Positions 1 through 11,370 are shown, counted from the stretch's first letter. The stretch: DNA of 64,000 nt from Macrostomum hystrix (GCA_950097015.1 CATNEN010000001.1:12422001-12486000), one strand, 5' to 3'. Notes: generated by a model from the sequence alone, not told the origin. Numbers and translations are program-made.

Positions 1-456
1 CAAGCCGCTATAGCCGCCGTAGCCGCTAAAAGCACCGTAGCCGCTATAGCCGCCGTAGCCGCCGTAGCCACCATAGCCGCCGTAGCCGCCGTAGCCGCCA
101 TAGGCACCGTAGCCGCCGTAGCCACCGTAGCCGCCGTAGCCACCATAGGCATCGTAGCCGCCGTAGCCGACAGCGCCGTTGCCGACAGCGCTGCGTGGGC
201 TTGATTCAGCGGCGCTGCGTGGGCTTGATTCAGCGGCGCTGCGTGGGCTTGATTCAGCGGCGCTGCGTGGGCTTGAATCGATACCTGCACTGGTGTGCAA
301 GTCTGCAGCCCTGCTGCTGCGGGAAGGTGCAGTATTCTCCGCTTCTATTGGCTGGTCCAAGGTTGCCAACATACTACATGTCGCTAGATTAGCAGCAGGC
401 TGACAAAATTCAAACTCTAAGTTTACAGATTGTTCTAGATTAACGCAAAAATCCAT
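1..456 (-). CDS. Gly/Tyr-rich repeat protein, 5' part, runs off left edge
   Basis: A minus-strand frame is open for 152 codons from an ATG at 456 to the window edge, with no stop. The ATG sits in a strong start context (GCCATGG) and an in-frame TAA lies two codons upstream, which fixes the start. The first ~60 residues are of ordinary composition (begins MDFCVNLEQSVNLEFEF). Next come four 8-residue repeats (AAESSPRS type; 24-bp DNA units), then a Gly/Tyr tract of GGY/GYGGYGAYGG type. Both repeat periods (24 and 9 bp) are multiples of three, so expansion keeps the frame. No signal peptide is evident. Gly/Tyr-rich tracts occur in structural secreted proteins and RNA-binding proteins; I cannot decide between them. 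The alternative is a chance frame across a minisatellite. Confidence 0.45.
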   Translation of the reverse strand, partial: MDFCVNLEQSVNLEFEFCQPAANLATCSMLATLDQPIEAENTAPSRSSRAADLHTSAGIDSSPRSAAESSPRSAAESSPRSAAESSPRSAVGNGAVGYGGYDAYGGYGGYGGYGGYGAYGGYGGYGGYGGYGGYGGYSGYGAFSGYGGYSGL

Positions 457-1571
457 GGCTTAAAGAACTTAAAGAGAAATAGGTAAAAGAGCGAAATTGG
501 AACGAGACTGACTTATACAGCACAATTATCCAACCCAACTCCACGCCCACCCCATTCGGAAATGACCAACCAATAAGATGATCTAGACATATTGTAAAAA
601 CATCTACAAGATTGAAAAGTTATTGGCCATTCGCCTCAGGCGCCGAGGAATAATACAATGCTCCCTCAACCAATGAAAGCAGTTCGTGAGCAGTTCGCTG
701 CGCGATCAGAGAAATGAAACAATTAAAAATTTTTATGTTCTTGACAGCTAATTATCAACACAAAAATAAAATTGTAAATTGACAATTAAAGTCGCATATT
801 TGGCCTTGCTTAACATTTTAGTGCCTAACAAAAAAATGCTACTGACAAAACAACGATTTCTGACTAACAGGGTCAATGAATGAAAAAAGGGCCTGACTCA
901 CAAGCTAACTTCTATTCGCTGTAATGCAGTTATAGCACTGTGCTGTGTTAGAGAGTGAAAAAGCTAACTTCTATTCGCTGTAATGCAGTTATAGCACTGT
1001 GCTGTGTTAGAGAGTGAAAAAGCTAAGAATCTCATTACAATAATCCCACGTAAGGTATATCATCCTTCTCAAAACTCAGCTACAAGCCTCCCAAAAATTG
1101 GGTCAAATAATTTTACACGAATGTGTGAAACTGAGCACCACTCACAGCGGGAGTGAAAAAGATAAGAGCTTAGGGCAATCACTTTGCGACTATCCATTTA
1201 AAAACAGATAGATGAACATAAATTTCATTGCGCAACAAATCAAATGATGAGATGTCCAATTTGATGCATATTTAACATGAGCAAGAGGTGTGAAATATGC
1301 AACATGCACGTACGAAATGACCAATAAAATGAATGAGATTCGAGTTTGATTTTCACTTTGCTTTTGGTGTGAATTGCGCGATCAAGGAGCATGAGCTTGA
1401 TCGATGGTCGACTGCCATTGGCTAAAAATATACTTGTTTCGGTTACATGTTATTAGATGTTACGTTGTGCATTTTTTAGGTCCATTAATTGAGTTATAAT
1501 TCAGTTGCAGCAATTATTTTTTATTTTTAAATTAGGTACATTCGGTATTCAAGCATTTAGTTTTATGCATA
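457..1571. other. AT-rich spacer, no gene seen
   Basis: No coding-like frame was found. The only structure is a 59-bp direct duplication at 902-1019. Confidence 0.6.
902..1026. repeat. 59-bp tandem duplication
   Basis: Two adjacent copies of a 59-bp unit starting AAGCTAACTTCTATTCGCTG (902-960 and 961-1019) plus a 7-base start of a third copy. The two copies look identical, suggesting a recent duplication. Confidence 0.9.
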
Positions 1572-1877
1572 ATGGCCAGCTTGCCGTGCCCGCTATGTAC
1601 AAGTCTTGTTCATAGCCTCAAGGACAACGTTGAAAGACATATTAGGAATATGCATGGCCAAGATCCGCAGCCCGTCATCGAGTACGCGAAGTGGTCTAAA
1701 AAACCAGATATTCTTCTTTGTCGACTCTGTATATATTTCGAGAAGAATCTTAATAAGCATTACAAGCACAAGCATGCGAGCGAATTTGCAAAGTTTAAAG
1801 CTGCGTTTTCTGGCACCAAGGCAACAAAAGCAAGCCGACAGTCTGCTCGTATTTATCAGCACTTCGAACGTACATAA
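1572..1877 (+). CDS. small protein with two C2H2-like zinc-finger motifs
   Basis: A 101-codon frame from ATG 1572 (MASLPCPLCTSL) to TAA 1875-1877. Two Cys/His clusters are visible: CPLC followed by 13 residues then H-x4-H (residues ~6-28), and CRLC followed by 9 residues then H-x4-H (~50-68). This is close to C2H2 or BED-like spacing, so a DNA- or RNA-binding role is plausible but inferred. The basic C-terminus is rich in Lys, Ser and Arg. The frame ends about 60 bp before a long GGCAGC array, and a coding-like tail in another frame follows the array, so this may be the first exon of a larger or broken gene. It could also be a transposon-derived fragment. Confidence 0.45.
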   Translation: MASLPCPLCTSLVHSLKDNVERHIRNMHGQDPQPVIEYAKWSKKPDILLCRLCIYFEKNLNKHYKHKHASEFAKFKAAFSGTKATKASRQSARIYQHFERT

Positions 1878-1935
1878 GAAAAACTAAAAGCGCGATTCGA
1901 CCGCTGCACCCTGAAGCTGGCCTATTAGCGAAGCT

Positions 1936-2714
1936 GAGCAGCGGCAGCGAGCGAGCAGCGGCAGCGGCAGCGGCAACGGCAGCGGCAGCGGCAGCGGCAG
2001 CGAGTGGCAGCGGCAACGGCAGCGTCAGCGGCAGCGGCAGCGAGCGTCAGCGGCAACGGCAGCGAGCGGCAGCGGCAACGGCAGCGGCAGCGGCAGCGAG
2101 CGGCAGCGGCAACGGCAGCGTCAGCGGCAGCGAGCGGCAGCGGCAACGGCAGCGGCAGCGGCAGCGAGCGGCAGCGGCAACGGCAGCGAGCGGCAACGGC
2201 AGCGGCAGCGAGCAGCGGCAGCGGCAGCGAGCGAGCAGCGGCAGCGGCAGCGAGCGAGCAGCGGCAGCGGCAGCGAGCGAGCAGCGGCAGCGGCAGCGAG
2301 CGAGCAGCGGCAGCGGCAGCGAGCGAGCAGCGGCAGCGGCAACGGCAGCGAGCGGCAGCGGCAGCGGCAGCGAGCGAGCAGCGGCAGCGGCAGCGGCAGC
2401 GAGCAGCGGCAGCGGCAGCGGCAGCGAGCGAGCAGCGGCAGCGAGCGGCAACGGCAGCGTCAGCGGCAGCGGCAGCGGCAGCGAGCAGCGGCATCGGCAG
2501 CGGCAGCGGCAGCGGCAGCGGCAGCGAGCGGCAGCGGGAGCGGCAGCGGGAGCGGCAGCGGCAGCGGCAACGGCAGCGGCATCGGCAGCGAGCGGGAGCG
2601 GCAGCGGCAGCGGCAGCGGCAACGGCAGCGGCAGCGGCAGCGGCATCGGCAGCGAGCGGCAGCGGCAGCGAGCGGCAGCGGCAGCGGCAGCGGCAACGGC
2701 AGCGGCAGCGGCAT
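1936..2714. repeat. GGCAGC hexamer array
   Basis: About 780 bp of (GGCAGC)n interrupted by GAGC steps and GGCAAC, GGCATC and GGGAGC variants. It is open in all plus frames, because no T-A-G/A combination occurs, and in minus frames, producing Ser/Gly, Gln/Arg, Ala or Leu/Pro dipeptide frames on both strands. Those frames are explained by the repeat itself. Confidence 0.9.
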
Positions 2715-2850
2715 CTACCGTGTTTGCTCTGTGGACTCGTATTCCGAAGTTGGGTTTAATGACAAGCTCCATGAAGATTCAATTCAGAAAATTGTAGAAG
2801 AATGCTTGTCTCATCTGGAGGAGCTGCCAAATATGGTAGTGACAAATTGA
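2713..2850 (+). CDS. coding-like tail downstream of the hexamer array (partial)
   Basis: In the frame starting at 2713 the 45 codons after the array encode a mixed, protein-like sequence (IYRVCSVDSYSEVGFNDKL..., then an acidic, Leu-rich helix-like stretch) ending in TGA at 2848-2850. That frame is open back through the array to about 1915, but no ATG or convincing acceptor could be assigned. It may be the last exon of a gene in which the hexamer expanded. I do not recognise the family. It is not in frame with the zinc-finger ORF at 1572-1877. Confidence 0.25.
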   Translation: MYRVCSVDSYSEVGFNDKLHEDSIQKIVEECLSHLEELPNMVVTN

Positions 2851-2920
2851 ATGAGTGACAAATATTTTAGATGTTCTAGCTATTATCTAATCTTGGAATT
2901 AGATGTGTCTGTTTGATTTT

Positions 2921-3527
2921 AATTATCAGCTAGTTTTTAACGGATCAATGTAAACAGATAAAAGAGAATTGAACTCAGCTTTCCAACTCTTTAACAATGA
3001 GAGCCCAGCGACTTCTATGCTTGCCTTTGTTCATCACAAAAGGCTGAATTCGACAACCCCTGTCCCCTTCTCTAATTGGTTCCGCTGTTTCCTGGACGAA
3101 CACCTAACCAGCAGAAAGGCTGGGAACAAAGCCTGTTAAAATAGATGGCTCAGCAACAAAGCCGAACCCCTCTGCACAGACCGCATGTACATATAGTCAA
3201 GGTCCGCTAGCAAGGCTTTTGCTTCTAGCTGGTAGAATCCTTAAAACCGAGTGCGGCTACAAGACTAAAAACAAAGCCTGCCTAAATAGATGACTTAACC
3301 AGAAGTGCTCTCCTCAAGAACTTATTGACGAATAGTCAAGCTATATATTTACAGTTGATATTGCTCTCGGCCGCTCGCTCTTTGACAATGAGCAAGGTGA
3401 ACTCAGCTTTCCAACTCTTTAGCAGTGAGAGCCCATGCGCATTATCAGCTAGTTTTTAACGGATAAATGTAGACAGATAAGCGAGAATTGAACTCAGCTT
3501 TCCAACTCTTTAACAGTGAGAGCCCTT
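2921..3527 (+). repeat. three copies of an ~85-bp dispersed direct repeat
   Basis: Full copies at ~2921-3005 and ~3436-3523, and a 3' partial copy at ~3391-3432. All share GAACTCAGCTTTCCAACTCT followed by TTARCARTGAGAGCCC. The two long copies also share CAGCTAGTTTTTAACGGAT. The spacer from 2851 to 3850 otherwise shows no gene. Confidence 0.75.
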
Positions 3528-3850
3528 GGGGGGCACTATTGTTCAGACAAAAAATATATCAGAGGTGAGAGGCACGAGTCCAATCAACAAGAGGAAACCG
3601 ACGCCAAGCGTCAGGGCTGCGCGCGCGGACACGGCGCGGCGCGCCAAGATGGAGAACCGGCAATGGTTGCCGTGGCGGGAGGAAACTAAAAGTCAAGTCA
3701 ATAAAAGTCTAGAGCTGCCTCATCAGGGTGTCTCTGTCTGCAGACTCTGACTGTAGCTCGCGAACACAATGGTGCACCACACTGTACAGCAAGGCCAACG
3801 CCTCTTGTGCTGAGCGGCAAATCTTGATCTTGGCCACCTTAAGAGCGGGC

Positions 3851-5650
3851 CCTGGCTCTTACTCTACTTGCTTCTCACTCTAACTCTTACTCTCCCTGAC
3901 TCTCAGTCTCCATGACTCTTAGTCTCACTCTCCCTGAGTCGCTCTTCCTGACTTAGTTCGAACGCGAACTAAGAACATGCTATATAATCAGACGCTGAAC
4001 GCAAGAGTCAAGTCAAAACCTTTTCTTCCCATCCAGACTAGCTATCAGACTTATAAGACAACCCTAACTTGGCTTAACTCTTTCTGTCTAACAGAACTGT
4101 TGAATTCTAACTCTGAGAGAACTCAAATCAGCATTCGAGCAATCATTCCAAATTCACCGGCAGACCTGATCCTTAACCTTGCGCTCCGGCTCCAGTCTTC
4201 GTAGACTCGCTTAAGATAAGGCTGACAATACTCTTGTTGTTAAATTAATATATTTGCGTGATCTAACAGCCATGCGTATTTGATAACATCGCTGATTGTG
4301 AAATATAACATCAAAGTTAAAGGGTATAACATCAAGGAAAACAGTCGAACAGACCTCCTGTCTCCTTACTTAATAATAGGAGAGATAACTGAATCCTTGG
4401 TCCTAGACCTATTCCTAGTCCTATTTTAAATTATTTCATCTTACTCCCCTAATTCTTACTTTCCCTGACTCTTACCCTCCCTGACTTTTACTCTCCCTGA
4501 CTCTCAGTCTCCCTGGCTCTTTCTCTCCCTGACTCTTTCTCTCCCTGACTCTCAGCCTCCCTGACTTTTACTCTCCCTGACTCTCAGTCTCCCTGGCTCT
4601 TTCTCTCCCTGACTCTTTCTCTCCCTGACTCTCAGTCTCCCTGACTTTTACTCTCCCTGACTCTCAGTCTCCCTGGCTCTTTCTCTTCCTGACTCTCAGC
4701 CTCACTGGCTCTTACTCTCCCTGACTCTCAGCCTCACCGGACTCTTACTCTACCTGACTCTCAGCCTCCCTGACTCTCAGCCTCCCTGACTTTTACTCTC
4801 CCTGACTCTCAGTCTCCCTGACTCTTTCTCTCCCTGACTCTCAGCCTCCCCCGACTCTAACTCTCCCTGATTCCTAATCTCCCTGACTCTTACCCTTCCT
4901 GACTCACCCTCCCGGACTCTTACTCTCCCTGACTCACCCTCCCGGACTCTTACTCTCCCTGACTCTCAGCCTGACTCTCAGCGTCCCTGACTCTTACCCT
5001 TCCTGACTCTTACCCTCCCTGACGCTTACTCTCCCTGACTCTCAGTCTCCCTGACTCACCCTCCCTGACTCTTACTCTCCCTGACTCACCCTCCCTGACT
5101 CTTACTCTCCCTGACTCACCCTCCCGGACTCTTACTCTCCCTGACTCTCAGCCTGACTCTCAGCGTCCCTGACTCTTACCCTCCCTGACGCTTACTCTCC
5201 CTGACTCTCAGCCTCCCTGACTTTTACTCTCCCTGACTCTCAGTCTCCCTGGCTCTTTCTCTCCCTGACTCTCAGTCTCCCTGGCTCTTTCTCTCCCTGA
5301 CTCTCAGCCTCCCTGACTCTCAGCCTCCCTGACTCTCAGCCTCCCTGACTCTCAGCCTCCCTGACTCTCAGCCTCCCTGACTCTCAGCCTCCCTGACTCT
5401 CAGCGTCCCTGACTCTTACCCTTCCTGACTCTTACTCTCCCTGACTCTTTCTCTCCCTGACTCTCAGCCTCCCCCGACTTTAACTCTCCCTGATTCCTAA
5501 TCTCCCTGACTCTTATCCTTCCTGACTTTTACTCTCCCTGACTCACCCTCCCTGACTCTTACTCTCCCTGACTCTTACTCTCCCTGACTCTTACTCTCCC
5601 TGACTCTCAGCCTGACTCTTACCCTCCCTGACTCTTATTCTCCCTGACTC
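3851..5650. repeat. 16-bp pyrimidine-rich satellite, left block
   Basis: Tandem units of CTCTCCCTGACTCTTA with variants (CTCAGTCTCCCTGA, CTCAGCCTCCCTGA and others). A weak block lies at 3851-3955 and the main block at 4441-5650. The 3956-4440 gap holds AT-richer sequence without a gene. The same satellite continues at 6247-6890 on the far side of an inserted element. Confidence 0.9.
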
Positions 5651-6246
5651 TATCTATCTATCTGCAGGGGGGCCCGGGGCACTTGTCGCACAAGCGACGG
5701 AGCGGCACGCCCCCAGACCGGCGAACTAGGCGCTTTAGCGCCCATCGCGCCGCCTCCCCTGAGCAGGCACCACACGCAGCAGCACAGACCAGCCGGGGAG
5801 GGCAGGAGGCACCCAGAATAGGCAGCAGTGTCCCCCACCCCCGCCCCACACGCACAGAGCAGACCAAGCCAGGGCGGAAGGCTGATAAGAAATCAGTCCT
5901 CAGGGGGGGGGCCGGGTGATGAGTGTACACTTATCCAATCGCGCTGACGGAATTCCAGAGAGCGCGCGGCGGTGTACTCCCGCCCTCCAGCCACCCCCGC
6001 AAGGTCTAACGCCCCAGCGCCAACGCATAAACTCATACAATGCAGAACAGGCACACAGAAAGGTAGGAGCGAAGCTATTATTTCAAGCTTTGATTGCACG
6101 AAATATGGTGCACCTCCGCCGGTCGCTACTGTCCAAACCCACCAACAAGTCCCGAAATTAATCGTGTCTTGAAGGGTGAATCGAACTAGCGTCCTTTGGA
6201 GTGCGAGGCAGCGACGTTAGCCGCTGACCCACTCGCCGCTGACCCA
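5650..6246 (-). mobile_element. GC-rich tRNA-derived SINE inserted into the satellite
   Basis: A GC-rich block interrupts the 16-bp satellite. On the minus strand its right end (about 6170-6245) reads like a tRNA head: an A-box-like GTGGGTCAGCGGCTAACG and a B-box-like AGTTCGATTCACCC. Its left end terminates in a short tetranucleotide run, CTAT on plus (GATA on minus), a typical SINE 3' tail. It differs from the two other SINE families in this window. Open frames inside are short and unconvincing. Confidence 0.6.
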
Positions 6247-6890
6247 CTTCTCCCTGACTCTCAGCGTCCCTGACTCTTACCCTTCCTGACTCTTACCCTC
6301 CCTGACGCTTACTCTCCCTGACTCTCAGCCTCACTGGCTTTTACTCTCCCTGACTCTCAGTCTCCCTGGCTCTTTCTCTCCCTGACTCTCAGCCTCCCCC
6401 GACTCTAACTCTCCCTGATTCCTAATCTCCCTGACTCTCAGTCTCCCTGGCTCTTTCTCTCCCTGACTCTCAGCCTCCCCCGACTCTAACTCTCCCTGAT
6501 TCCTAATCTCCCTGACTCTTACCCTTCCTGACTCTTACCCTCCCTGACTCTTACTCTCCCTGACCCTTACTCTCCCTGACTCTTACTCTCCCTGACTCTC
6601 AGCGTCCCTGACTCTTACTCTCCCTGACTCTTACTCTCCCTGACTCTTACTCTCCCTGACTCTTACTCTCCCTGACTCTTACTCTCCCTGACTCACCCTC
6701 CCGGACTCTTACTCTCCCTGACTCTTACTCTCCCTGACTCTTACTCTCCCTGACTCACCCTCCCGGACTCTTACTCTCCCTGACTCTCAGCCTGACTCTT
6801 ACCCTCCCTGACTCTTACTCTCCCTGACTCTCAGTCTCCGCGACTCTCGCTCTCCCTGCGTCGCTCTTCCTGACTCTCACTTTCCAGACT
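6247..6890. repeat. 16-bp pyrimidine-rich satellite, right block
   Basis: Continuation of the same CTCTCCCTGACTCTTA-type array that ends at 5650, decaying into unique sequence at about 6890. The 6891-7490 spacer carries no recognised gene. Confidence 0.9.
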
Positions 6891-7490
6891 TTTTGCCTGA
6901 CTCTCATTGTCTCAGACCATGCCATGTTTTCACTCTAGCTTTTATTTTGACCATCTTCGTCGCTGTTTGTTGCTCCATATGGTCGGTTAGTTAATGTCTT
7001 TGAAGTTCAAATGACAGTTCAAATTCTCCGTAAATAAGCCCACTTTTGGCCTGAGGTCCTAGCCCTATAGTTAATTAGGCAAGCATTAAGCGCTTATGCT
7101 AACCTCCGTCTACCTATTATTTGGTTTTTTGCTTTGTGTTCATTTGAATAAGCGTATGCGGTATGCTTAGCGAGCTCTAGAATACAGAACTCGCGGATTT
7201 TAAACAGAGACAGACGAAACTGAGTACGCGGCATCGAGCTGTACATTGCAGCTGTACAATGCAGTGTGACAGGACATTCGTAACTTGTTCTCTCTACCTC
7301 TCAGCCTTACCTCCAAAGTATTCTGCGAACCGTTTTTTACTATCTATTAGCATTTATTCTTACGGATGCAGGTAATTTGCAGATAAAAAACACAAACGCG
7401 ACTAAAACGAAACAGGAAAATCACACAAACGTCTTGTCGAATCAACAACAAGAACAAACGAGCAATCTTCTAACTACAGTTGAAGCTAAA

Positions 7491-10400
7491 ATGCAGTCCC
7501 GAACGAAACCACTTCTGATTCTGTTGCTGCTGCTGCTGATGCCGATGCTGCTAGCGACTTTCTGCTCTGCCGGTACATTCACAAACTTCTATATTTATTG
7601 AACGTACTAAATTAGATTCTCGATCTACTCATTCTGACACACCAGCAGTAGGTTATTGCACACCTGAACTCGTTCTAACACACCAACAGTTGGTTATTGT
7701 ACACCTTAACTCATTCTAACACACCAGCTGTAGGCTATTGTACACCTGAACTCGTTCTGACACACCAGCAGTAGGTTATTGCACACCTGAACTCGTTCTA
7801 ACACACCAACAGTTGGTTATTGTACACCTTAACTCATTCTAACACACCAGCTGTAGGCTATTGTACACCTGAACTCGTTCTGACACACCAGCAGTTGGTT
7901 ATTTTACACCTTAACTCATTCTCACACACCAGCTGTAGGCTATTGTACACCTGAACTCGTTCTGACACACCAACAGTAGGTTATTGTACACCTGAACTCG
8001 TTCTGACACACCAACAGTAGGTTATTGTACACCTTAACTCATTCTCACACACCAGCTGTATGCTATTGTACACCTGAACGCGTTCTGACACACCAACAGT
8101 AGGCTATTGTACATCTGAACTCGTTCTGACACACCAACAGTAGGATATTGTACACCTGAACTCGTTCTGAAACACCAACAGTTGGTTATTGTACACCTGA
8201 ACTCATTCTCACACACCAGCTGTATGCTATTGTACACCTGAACTCGTTCTGACACACCAACAGTAGGCTATTGTACACCTGAACTCGTTCTGACACACCA
8301 ACAGTAGGATATTGTACACCTGAACTCGTTCTGAAACACCAACAGTTGGTTATTGTACACCTGAACTCATTCTCACACACCAGCTGTATGCTATTGTACA
8401 CCTGAAGTCGTTCTGAAACACCAACAGTAGGTTACTGCACACCTTAAATCATTCTAACACACCAAGACGTTCCATAATTTTCATTAATTTTGGGGTTGTG
8501 ACCTTGATTGAATTAAGGTAGGATATTTATCTAGACTTGTCTTAGGAACAAGCCTGTTTCATCAACTCAATTTTGTCATTACCTTTTTGTTGTGAAGGAC
8601 GGAGCAGGGAACAACCGAAATTATTCAGTTTGCTCATGCCGGGTAATGCTAAACCAAAGGAGTTCAGAGTCTACTTCTCCACAATGAGCGAGTTTGTGAG
8701 GAAGAAAGCAACTCAGCTGCTCTACTTCCTGAGGGTCGCTGACAAAGAATTTGATCATCAATTCGTGCCGTCCGAGGTTAGCAAAATGTACACTTGTGTG
8801 TCATAAGTTCATTGTGTCATAAGTTCATTGTGTGTCATGAGGTCATTGTGTGTCATGAGGTCATTGTGTGTCATGAGGCCATTGTGTGTCATGAGGTCAT
8901 TGTGTGTCATGAGGTCATTGTGTGTCATGAGGTCATTGTGTGTCATGAGGTCATTGTGTGTCATGAGGTCATTGTGTATCATGAGGTCATTGTGTATCAT
9001 GAGGTCATTGTGTATCATGAGGTCATTGTGTGTCATGAGGTCATTGTGTGTCATGAGGTCATTGTGTGTCATGAGGTCATTGTGTGTCATGAGGTCATTG
9101 TGTGTCTTGAGGTCACTGTGTGTCATGAGGTCATTGTGTATCATGAGGTCATTTATCATGAGGTCATTGTGTGTCATGAGGTCATTGTGTGTCATGAGGT
9201 CATTGTGTGTCATAAGTTCATTGTGTGTCATGAGGTCATTGTAAATCACAAGATGATTTTGAATCATGAGCTAATTTTACCTCCATAGGGGATAAAAGTG
9301 AGGTGATTGTGTTCAGTGCTAGCTTTTCTTAGCTTTATAATACTTTCTATTGTCACTAGTGCCGCGGTCGTGAATTCACAAGCCGTTAAAAATGTGTTCC
9401 AATCTGTGCTCAGGTGTCCTGCATAGCGAATAGCAGCTATTGCTATGTGTCAGGCAGTCTGCCACAGCTCGAGCCAAACTGGTGCGACTTCGGAGTTGTT
9501 GTGAGTTGAAGAATTGCTCTTACTTGAATTGAACTCAAATCGATTTGGACAAGCATGATTGCCTCAAGCATGGTAAACAGTAGAAAGACACGGGGTATAT
9601 TAATACCCACAATTTTCTTGTTTTTTTTCAGGCATAACATTTTCGCTCACAAAATTTCATCATGTAGCCAAATATTTAAACAGTTAAATAAACTGTTTTC
9701 GAGAGGTTGTAGCCTTGTGGTTAGAGCGTCGGACTCATGACTTGAAGGTCGGGGGTTCGATTCCTGACTCCACTGGAACAATTTGTGTCCTTTAGCAAGA
9801 CACTTAACTCTGCATTGCTTCAGTTCACGCAGCTGTTAAATGGGTGCCAGCATCAGCTGGGATAATTGAGGGTGGGTGTGGCGTCCCCCCCAGTCCATGG
9901 ACTGAACAGCCGTACGCAGCCTTCAGATGCGCCGCGCAATAGCTGCGGCTGTGCTGTCGGCTGCACATCTGGCCTAATAGGACAGGTGTAGTCAATTATT
10001 ATTATTAGTTATTAATTATTATTTAATGTTTTGCATTAAAAAGTTTTTTTTTCATTTCTGACTCAATCTGGAATCGCCATAGAAGTAGCCATGCAGAGCA
10101 ATGTTAGTTATCCTAGTCACCAGGGACTTTCACTAGAATCGGTCATTCTGTTTGGGATCTATCGTGGAGTAGGCAGTGGGTATTCGAAATACCACCCTGG
10201 TGTTTCCCCAGGGAGGGAAATGGCGGGTCTTTTTACAGTTTAATTCGTTTTTGTTTAACTTCCTATTTTTTATTTTCGAATTCAGCTACGCATAGCGACA
10301 ATTAACAATGACTTCTGCGACCCCGGAGACTGTCTGAACATTTACTCGCCTATCGAGTGCGCGATGCGGGGTAAGTGCTCAGCTGCATTGCAGACCTGAG

Positions 10401-11224
10401 ACACCTCAGTCTTCAGAAGACACAGCTCAGTCCTGAGAACACACAGCTCAGTCCTGAGAACACACACAGCTCAGTCCTGAGAACACACAGCTCAGTCCTG
10501 AGAACACACACAGCTCAGTCCTGAGAACACACAGCTCAGTCCTGAGAACACACACAGCTCAGTCCTGAGAACACACACAGCTCAGTCCTGAGAACACACA
10601 CAGCTCAGTCCTGAGAACACACACAGCTCAGTCCTGAGAACACACACAGCTCAGTCCTGAGAACACACACAGCTCAGTCCTGAGAACACACACAGCTCAG
10701 TCCTGAGAACACACACAGCTCAGTCCTGAGAACACACACAGCTCAGTCCTGAGAACAGCTCAGTCCTGAGAACACACACAGCTCAGTGCTACAGTAAATT
10801 CTCCAGCTATCTCACTATTACTCTCGCTGCAGTGCAACAGGATCGCAAGGAATGCCAGGAACGCAATTGGCCATTTGAAGCCTGCAACTACCCGCCGTTT
10901 GTAGAGACTGTAGCGCGACCTAAGCTCAATAATTTGAGTCCGAACTCAACCTGCGTTCACAGTAGGCCAGTGGTCACAGTAGAAACGGTTATGCTAATTG
11001 GCCTGTCACTATTCGCCTTCCTTACGATTGTATTCTCGGTGTTTGTGTACGTGAGAGTTCATCGCTTTCGGCCCAAAACCAGGCTCATTGTGCTGGTACC
11101 AATTGAACGCGGCCAATCACTATACGGCATATGCCTGCCGACTAATGAAGAAGTGGAGAAAGTAAGGAGTTTGCCAGCTTACTCATTCATAGCCACTGTC
11201 GTGCCATTTAAAAAGCCATTGTAA
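7491..11224 (+). CDS. four-exon type I single-pass membrane protein, family unknown
   Basis: Exons 7491-7572, 8598-8776, 10286-10370 and 10833-11224 join with matching phases (1, 0, 1) and consensus-type junctions (for example CGGG|GTAAGTG and CGCTGCAG|TG), giving 245 aa. Exon 1 is a strong signal peptide (MQSRTKPLLILLLLLLMPML...CSA). The ectodomain has a basic/hydrophobic segment (exon 2, EFRVYFSTMSEFVRKKATQL), then a Cys-containing stretch (exon 3, NNDFCDPGDCLNIYSPIEC) continuing into exon 4 (KECQERNWPFEACNYPPF). One transmembrane helix follows (around VMLIGLSLFAFLTIVFSVFV) with basic residues on its inner side and a ~55-residue cytoplasmic tail. I do not recognise the family. Each intron is filled by a different minisatellite. 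The exon 1 donor (G|GTACAT) is the weakest element of the model. Confidence 0.65.
7623..8465. repeat. 41-bp minisatellite in intron 1 of the membrane-protein gene
   Basis: About 20 copies of a 41-bp unit (core CACACCAACAGTAGGTTATT, then GTACACCTGAACTCGTTCTGA) with alternating variant types that form a higher-order pattern. Minus-strand frames across it are repeat artefacts. Confidence 0.9.
8807..9262. repeat. 18-bp minisatellite in intron 2 of the membrane-protein gene
   Basis: About 25 copies of GGTCATTGTGTGTCATGA. The period is a multiple of three, so it is open in several frames on both strands; these are not genes. Confidence 0.9.
9589..10215. mobile_element. MITE-like palindromic-end element carrying a nested SINE
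   Basis: The left end CGGGGTATATTAATACCCAC and right end GTGGGTATTCGAAATACC are inverted and related to the ends of the element at 38192-38510. Internal blocks are also shared (TCGCCATAG; GGTCATTC...GTTTGGGA; ATCGTG.AGTAGGCAGTGGG). A SINE1 copy occupies 9703-9990 within it. The superfamily is not assigned. Confidence 0.5.
9703..9990 (+). mobile_element. tRNA-derived SINE, family 1
   Basis: Starts with a tRNA-like head: A-box region GTAGCCTTGTGGTTAGAGCG and B-box region GGGGGTTCGATTCC. The body contains GTGTCCTTTAGCAAGACACT and AAATGGGTGCCAGCATCAGC, and it ends in an ATT-rich tail. Other copies here are at 30735, 46354, 50494, and, inverted, at 41815-42199. It lies in intron 2 of the membrane-protein gene. 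Confidence 0.85.
10396..10785. repeat. 21-23-bp minisatellite in intron 3 of the membrane-protein gene
   Basis: About 17 copies of CACAGCTCAGTCCTGAGAACA, with two-base length variation from the CA steps. It ends ~45 bp before the exon 4 acceptor. Confidence 0.9.
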
Positions 11225-11370
11225 GATATGCCTTTTGAATGAATTGGTTCTGAATTGCAAAAAAACGGTTTTGTAAGCAGTAGCAAAAACATTTTTATGT
11301 ATAACCAGCATATATCTAACCATACGTCCGTGTAATCCATCTAAATTATTATTGAATCACTTAAAAATCA

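Noticed and set aside
3526-3750. 74-codon frame with GC-rich centre
   Set aside because: No recognisable domain; the first part overlaps the end of a dispersed repeat.
5650-6172. Several overlapping frames in the GC-rich insertion
   Set aside because: Frames open on both strands because of GC richness; the segment is better explained as a SINE.
7623-8465. CRISPR-like regularly spaced repeats
   Set aside because: Units are contiguous minisatellite repeats without unique spacers, in a eukaryotic intron.
8794-9288. Frames of 138-164 codons on both strands
   Set aside because: 18-bp minisatellite in an intron.
9703-9780. Possible genuine tRNA gene (also at 14722, 30735, 46354)
   Set aside because: Each tRNA-like head continues into a conserved SINE body, and an intact cloverleaf with anticodon stem was not evident.
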